From positions 1-21,332 of the IMG/VR virus record IMGVR_UViG_3300017967_000272: a stretch of 21,332 nt of DNA; one strand, written 5' to 3'. Positions within the stretch are counted from its first letter, which is position 1. Every line of letters starts with the position of its first letter. A model generated the notes under the pieces. That model did no database searches, was not told the DNA's origin, and saw only the letters and a program-made list of their open reading frames with translations. The translations under genes were made by a program, and so were the position numbers. Positions 17,747 through 21,332 of this stretch are shown here, piece by piece. This DNA is from a virus.

Positions 17747-18760
17747 ATGGCTAACCTTTTTAAAAGGGCCGCATGTTTTACTGACATTCATTACGGTCTT
17801 AAACAAAACAGTAGGCAACATTTGAAAGATTGTCACGATTTCATCGATTGGTTTATTGCGGAATCGCATGCCAGGGGTGCAGAAACGTGCTTCTTTTTAG
17901 GTGACTGGCATCATCATAGAGCTAGTGTGAATGTTGCTACTATGAATGCCACCATTAAAGATCTTAAAAAATTAAACGACAATTTTGAAAAAGTGTATTT
18001 TATTACTGGTAATCATGATTTATACTACAGAGAAAAACGTGATCTAAACAGTGTAGAGTTTGCTAGAGATCTTGAAAATTTTGTAATGATAGATGAATGG
18101 TTTTGTGAAGATGGTGTTGCTATTATCCCATGGCTAGTAGGTGACGAACATAAAAAACTAAACAAGTTAGATTGCAAATACATGTTTGGTCATTTTGAGT
18201 TACCTTATTTTAAAATGAATGCAATGGTAGAAATGCCAGATCATGGTGGTGTAAAAGCAAGTGATTTAACTAATCCAGAATATGTGTTTAGTGGTCACTT
18301 TCACAAACGCCAATATAAAGGCAACATACATTATATTGGCAATGCTTTCCCACACAACTATGCAGATGCTGGCGATAATGAACGTGGTGCTATGTTCCTG
18401 GAATGGGGTGGCGAACCTCAATATGTGAACTGGGAAGAATGTCCAAAATTTATAATGACTGGCCTTAAATCGTTGCTAGATAATCCAGATGTTCTAGATG
18501 CAAAAACACATGCTCGAGTAAAACTTGATATTGGTATCAGTTATGAAGAAGCAAACTTTATCAGAGAAACGTTTGCAGAAAAATATAATGTTAGAGAAAT
18601 ACAACTTATTCCTGTTAAAGAGGAAGAAGAAATATATGAGGGTACAGAAATAAAGTTTGAAAGTGTTGATCAAATTGTGATACAACAATTAGAAACCATC
18701 GAAAGTAATACTGTTGAAACTAATAAACTAATTGAAATTTATCGAGAGTTAGAAGTATAA
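17747..18760 (+). CDS. 47: Recombination endonuclease subunit gp47 (Mre11/SbcD-like)
   Basis: With gp46 this forms the phage Mre11-Rad50 complex, which resects DNA ends for recombination-dependent replication and host DNA breakdown. The calcineurin-type metallophosphoesterase motifs are all present in order: DIH (Asp13, His15), GDWHHHR (Asp53), GNHD (88-91), GHFELP (His149) and GHFHK (His184, His186). These supply the two-metal site, so the enzyme should be active. The 337-residue length is close to T4 gp47 (339). The acidic C-terminus probably contacts gp46. Its stop overlaps the gp46 start by one base (TAATG), as expected for proteins made in matched amounts. Confidence 0.96.
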   Translation: MANLFKRAACFTDIHYGLKQNSRQHLKDCHDFIDWFIAESHARGAETCFFLGDWHHHRASVNVATMNATIKDLKKLNDNFEKVYFITGNHDLYYREKRDLNSVEFARDLENFVMIDEWFCEDGVAIIPWLVGDEHKKLNKLDCKYMFGHFELPYFKMNAMVEMPDHGGVKASDLTNPEYVFSGHFHKRQYKGNIHYIGNAFPHNYADAGDNERGAMFLEWGGEPQYVNWEECPKFIMTGLKSLLDNPDVLDAKTHARVKLDIGISYEEANFIRETFAEKYNVREIQLIPVKEEEEIYEGTEIKFESVDQIVIQQLETIESNTVETNKLIEIYRELEV

Positions 18761-20538
18761 TGCTGACTATTAAAAATGTAAGTGCAAAAAACTTTATGAG
18801 TATAGGTAATAATACTCAAGCAGTAAACTTTAATACTGAATCTTTAACATTAGTATTGGGGCATAATTTAGATCTTGGAGGTGATGGTAGTAGAAACGGT
18901 ACAGGTAAAACTACAATTATCAACGCACTAAGTTATGCACTATACGGTGATGCTTTAACAAACATTCGCAAAGACAATCTCATAAACAAAACAAATGGTA
19001 AAGGCATGATTGTTTCTGTAGATTTTGAGATCAATGGAATTGAGTATCGTATTGAACGTGGAAGACGACCAAATGTTTTGAGATTTTTTATAAATGGTGC
19101 TGAAAATGCTGATGATGAACAACAAGGCGACAGCAGAGAAACACAAAAAGAAATAGAAAAAATAATTGGCTTCCCTCACAATATGTTCAAGCATTTAATT
19201 GCTCTAAATACATATACTGAACCTTTCCTTAGCATGAAAACAAACGATCAACGTGATATGATCGAGCAACTATTAGGTATTACTGAAATTAGTGCAAAAG
19301 CAGAAGTGCTTAAAGAAAAATTAAAAGAAACCAGAGATAGTATCAAAGAAGAAGAGTTGCGTATTAGTGCTGTTAAAAACAGTAACGAAAGAGTAGGTAA
19401 GAACATTGTTGAGATTGAAAATCGTAGCAAACTTTGGACTAAAAACAAACAAGATAAAATCACTGAGCTACAACAAAGTTTAGATGTTTTACAACAAACT
19501 GACATTGATCAAGAATTAAAAAATCACAAAATTATTACAGAAGTAAACGAAAAATATTTAACAATAAAAGGCTTACAAAGTGAGCAAACTAATTTGCAAA
19601 GTAGTTTACTAAGAAGCGATAACAACTTAGAAACATTACAACTTAATATACAAAAAGCACAAGAAGGTGTTTGCCCTACTTGCGAACAAAGTACTGCACA
19701 CCTAGACACACACGAAGCCTACACACAGGACTTGCAAGATAAACTAAAAGTAGAAGAAGAATATAACAGTGAACTAAATAGTAAAGTAAAAACAATTCAG
19801 TCAAAGATTGATGACTTTGGTGAATTGCCGGAAACACCAATTACTTTTTATAATAATTTAGAAGATGCATTACAGCACAGGCATAATGTTGAAACGTTAC
19901 AATCTCAAATAGAAGAAAAAACAAACGAAGTAAATCCATATATTGAACAAATTGATAGTCTAAAAAAGACTGCATTGGAAGAGATAGATTACGAACTTAT
20001 AAATGATTTAACCTTTTTAAAAGAACATCAAGAATTTTTACATAAGTTGCTTACCAGCAAAGACAGTTTTATTCGTAAAAAGATTATAGATCAGAATTTA
20101 CAATATTTAAACTATAGGTTAAATCATTACTTAGACAAGTTAGGATTACCACATGATGTTAAATTTAACAGTGACTTGTCAGTAGATATTACAGAATACG
20201 GTAGAGATTTAGATTTTGATAACTTGAGCAGAGGTGAACGTAATAGACTTATACTCGGTATGAGTTGGGCATTCAGAGACATTTATGAAAGTTTAAATCA
20301 ACCAATGAATTTGATGTGTATAGACGAACTGGTAGACAGTGGCATGGATACCACTGGTGTTGAAAATGCATTGGCAGTTCTTAAGAAGATGGGTCGAGAG
20401 TCCAAGAAAAATGTGTTCCTTATTTCGCACAAAGAAGAGTTACAAGGTAGAGTAAACAATGTACTATATGTTGTCAAGGAGGGAGGATTTACTTCATATT
20501 CGAATGATATTGAAATCCTTGACTCGGAGAATGGATGA
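18760..20538 (+). CDS. 46: Recombination ATPase subunit gp46 (Rad50/SbcC-like)
   Basis: This SMC-family ATPase drives and controls the gp47 nuclease. The N-terminal lobe has a Walker A ending NGTGKTT (residues 46-52). Long charged coiled-coil arms occupy roughly 170-450, with a zinc hook CPTC (Cys305, Cys308) near the middle for dimerisation. The C-terminal lobe carries the ABC signature LSRGERNRL (489-497) and Walker B LMCIDEL with Glu523 as the likely catalytic base. The length of 592 residues is close to T4 gp46 (560). Every key residue is present, so it is intact. It overlaps gp47 by one base and the next gene by four. Confidence 0.96.
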   Translation: MLTIKNVSAKNFMSIGNNTQAVNFNTESLTLVLGHNLDLGGDGSRNGTGKTTIINALSYALYGDALTNIRKDNLINKTNGKGMIVSVDFEINGIEYRIERGRRPNVLRFFINGAENADDEQQGDSRETQKEIEKIIGFPHNMFKHLIALNTYTEPFLSMKTNDQRDMIEQLLGITEISAKAEVLKEKLKETRDSIKEEELRISAVKNSNERVGKNIVEIENRSKLWTKNKQDKITELQQSLDVLQQTDIDQELKNHKIITEVNEKYLTIKGLQSEQTNLQSSLLRSDNNLETLQLNIQKAQEGVCPTCEQSTAHLDTHEAYTQDLQDKLKVEEEYNSELNSKVKTIQSKIDDFGELPETPITFYNNLEDALQHRHNVETLQSQIEEKTNEVNPYIEQIDSLKKTALEEIDYELINDLTFLKEHQEFLHKLLTSKDSFIRKKIIDQNLQYLNYRLNHYLDKLGLPHDVKFNSDLSVDITEYGRDLDFDNLSRGERNRLILGMSWAFRDIYESLNQPMNLMCIDELVDSGMDTTGVENALAVLKKMGRESKKNVFLISHKEELQGRVNNVLYVVKEGGFTSYSNDIEILDSENG

Positions 20539-20963
20539 GTGCTGATTGGACATATAAAGGTAAAAAAATAGATGTTATACCCGAAGAATACGAAGGTTTT
20601 GTGTACCTTATCACTAATAAGACTAATGGCAAAAAATATATCGGTAAAAAACTTGCTAGGTTCAAAACAACCAAACCACCCTTAAAAGGCAAAAAGAACA
20701 AACGTCGAGGTACCAAAGAAAGCGACTGGCGTACATATTGGGGTAGTAGTGATCATTTGATTGAGGATGTAGCAAATTTAGGTGAGAATAACTTTACCAG
20801 AGAAATATTAGAGTTATGTACGACTAGGGGTGTAATGAGCTACATAGAAGCAGAATTACAATTCAAACACAAAGTATTACTATCTGATGATTATTACAAT
20901 GGAATTATCAACTGTCGTATAGGTGGTTCAAAAATTCTTAAAGAAAGTTTGAAAGATAGATAA
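20535..20963 (+). CDS. GIY-YIG-type nuclease, phage accessory protein
   Basis: The 142-residue protein has the N-terminal pattern of the GIY-YIG fold: FVYLITNKTNGKKYIGKK (22-39), where VYL stands for GIY and YIG is kept. A basic loop (KPPLKGKKNKRRG) follows, then DWRTYWGSS with a candidate catalytic Arg, NNFTREILELC, and YIEAE with the candidate catalytic Glu. The domain takes up almost the whole protein and there is no separate DNA-binding domain of the kind found in homing enzymes such as I-TevI. The ATG overlaps the gp46 stop (ATGA), so it is translated with the recombination genes. It may be a Seg-like homing nuclease or a nuclease that works with gp46/47; the sequence does not decide. 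Confidence 0.8.
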   Translation: MSADWTYKGKKIDVIPEEYEGFVYLITNKTNGKKYIGKKLARFKTTKPPLKGKKNKRRGTKESDWRTYWGSSDHLIEDVANLGENNFTREILELCTTRGVMSYIEAELQFKHKVLLSDDYYNGIINCRIGGSKILKESLKDR

Positions 20964-21000
20964 CTATTTTTCGCAAGGCACTTCATAGACACCAAGTCAG

Positions 21001-21326
21001 ACTAACACAGGCAACACATAGGCTCCACACCACCCCGCCGAGGCAGATAATATCGGTATCCTTGACAATCCGTTAAACACGGTGCGAGAATCTGGATTGT
21101 GGACGGCAAGATACAAAAACGACACAGTATTAAAAAGATGTAGGCTCTGAGAAAAAGCAACCTACGAGTCAGTGTAACTAAACTCTACAAGGTTATACAG
21201 ACTTCCGTGAGATTCGTGACGGTAGTGTATGGGGACAGAAGGCTCACCGGTTCCTAGTAGCACCCGAGTTAGAGATGGCGATGCTCATCATGATGACATC
21301 ATTTTTTTCACCCGGCAACGGGTGAA
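21001..21326 (+). ncRNA. Candidate structured noncoding RNA region (family unknown; strand assumed)
   Basis: No convincing reading frame exists on either strand from 20964 to the window end, and the composition looks less AT-rich than the genes around it. Several inverted repeats can be paired by eye: CCGA/TCGG (21038-21041 with 21053-21056), GTATC/GATAC (21056-21060 with 21110-21114) enclosing ACAATCC/GGATTGT (21065-21071 with 21094-21100), ACAC/GTGT (21122-21125 with 21172-21175) enclosing GTAGG/CCTAC (21140-21144 with 21161-21165), CCGT/ACGG (21205-21208 with 21219-21222) and the 3' hairpin. Two of the pairs are nested. I found no match to tmRNA, RNase P, tRNA or a group I intron core. The plus strand is assumed because it follows the upstream operon; both ends are guesses. 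Confidence 0.35.
21307..21326 (+). other. 8-bp hairpin with GCAA tetraloop next to a possible start codon
   Basis: TTCACCCG pairs perfectly with CGGGTGAA around a GCAA (GNRA) loop. A T-run (21302-21308) comes before it rather than after, so it is not a normal terminator on the plus strand; on the minus strand it is followed by A residues. An ATG at 21329 begins two bases after it, so it could cover the ribosome site of the next gene, or be the 3' hairpin of a structured RNA. Confidence 0.6.
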
Positions 21327-21332
21327 TTATGG

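Noticed and set aside
21302-21326. Rho-independent terminator at the GCAA hairpin
   Set aside because: The T-run comes before the stem on the plus strand, and on the minus strand the stem is followed by A residues, so neither direction has a stem followed by T residues.
21001-21326. tmRNA, RNase P RNA or group I intron
   Set aside because: I found no CCA-type 3' end with a T-loop, no convincing tag frame, no RNase P core sequences and no group I P7-type core. A covariance scan would be decisive.

Overview
The window is a piece of a T4-like (contractile-tailed) phage genome, or a prophage or metagenomic contig of one. It is AT-rich and tightly packed. The genes are recognisable T4-type baseplate, late-sigma and recombination genes, and their sizes and sequence style resemble those of marine T4-like phages of picocyanobacteria and SAR11 rather than coliphage T4. 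No host-specific gene such as a photosynthesis gene is present, so the host cannot be assigned. I see no tRNA, insertion sequence or CRISPR array.

Layout. The minus strand carries one long baseplate module, read from right to left: a tube cap/initiator protein (gp48/gp54 type, from 16763), gp53, a 782-residue hub protein in the gp27 position, the gp5-type spike, then, after an interruption, gp25, a very large gp6, and a giant protein (at least 1943 residues) in the gp7 position whose end lies beyond the left edge of the window. Within the module, most junctions are overlapping TAATG starts or gaps of a few bases. The module is interrupted at 10737-11827 by three small plus-strand genes: an unknown protein, an alpha/beta-hydrolase with a complete Ser-Asp-His set, and a short coiled-coil protein.

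From 16881 rightwards the plus strand carries the late sigma factor gp55, the recombination nuclease gp47 (Mre11-like), its ATPase partner gp46 (Rad50-like) and a GIY-YIG-type nuclease, apparently as one operon. The last ~370 bases hold no gene. They look GC-richer than their surroundings and contain several nested inverted repeats, so they may encode a structured RNA.

Regulation. The two divergent intergenic regions (10597-10736 and 16764-16880) share the same layout: a minus-strand T4-late-type box GATAAATA, then 10 bases, then a dyad AAAACNAGTTTT, then 17-18 bases, then a plus-strand sigma70 promoter (TTGAC[C/T]-N17-TATA[G/A]T). This fits early, host-polymerase transcription of the plus-strand genes, including gp55, and gp55-dependent late transcription of the baseplate genes on the other strand. 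The most notable points are this duplicated promoter module, the lipase-like gene inside the baseplate module, the YHYH-type domain in the giant wedge protein, the large gp6 insertion, and the possible structured RNA at the right end.
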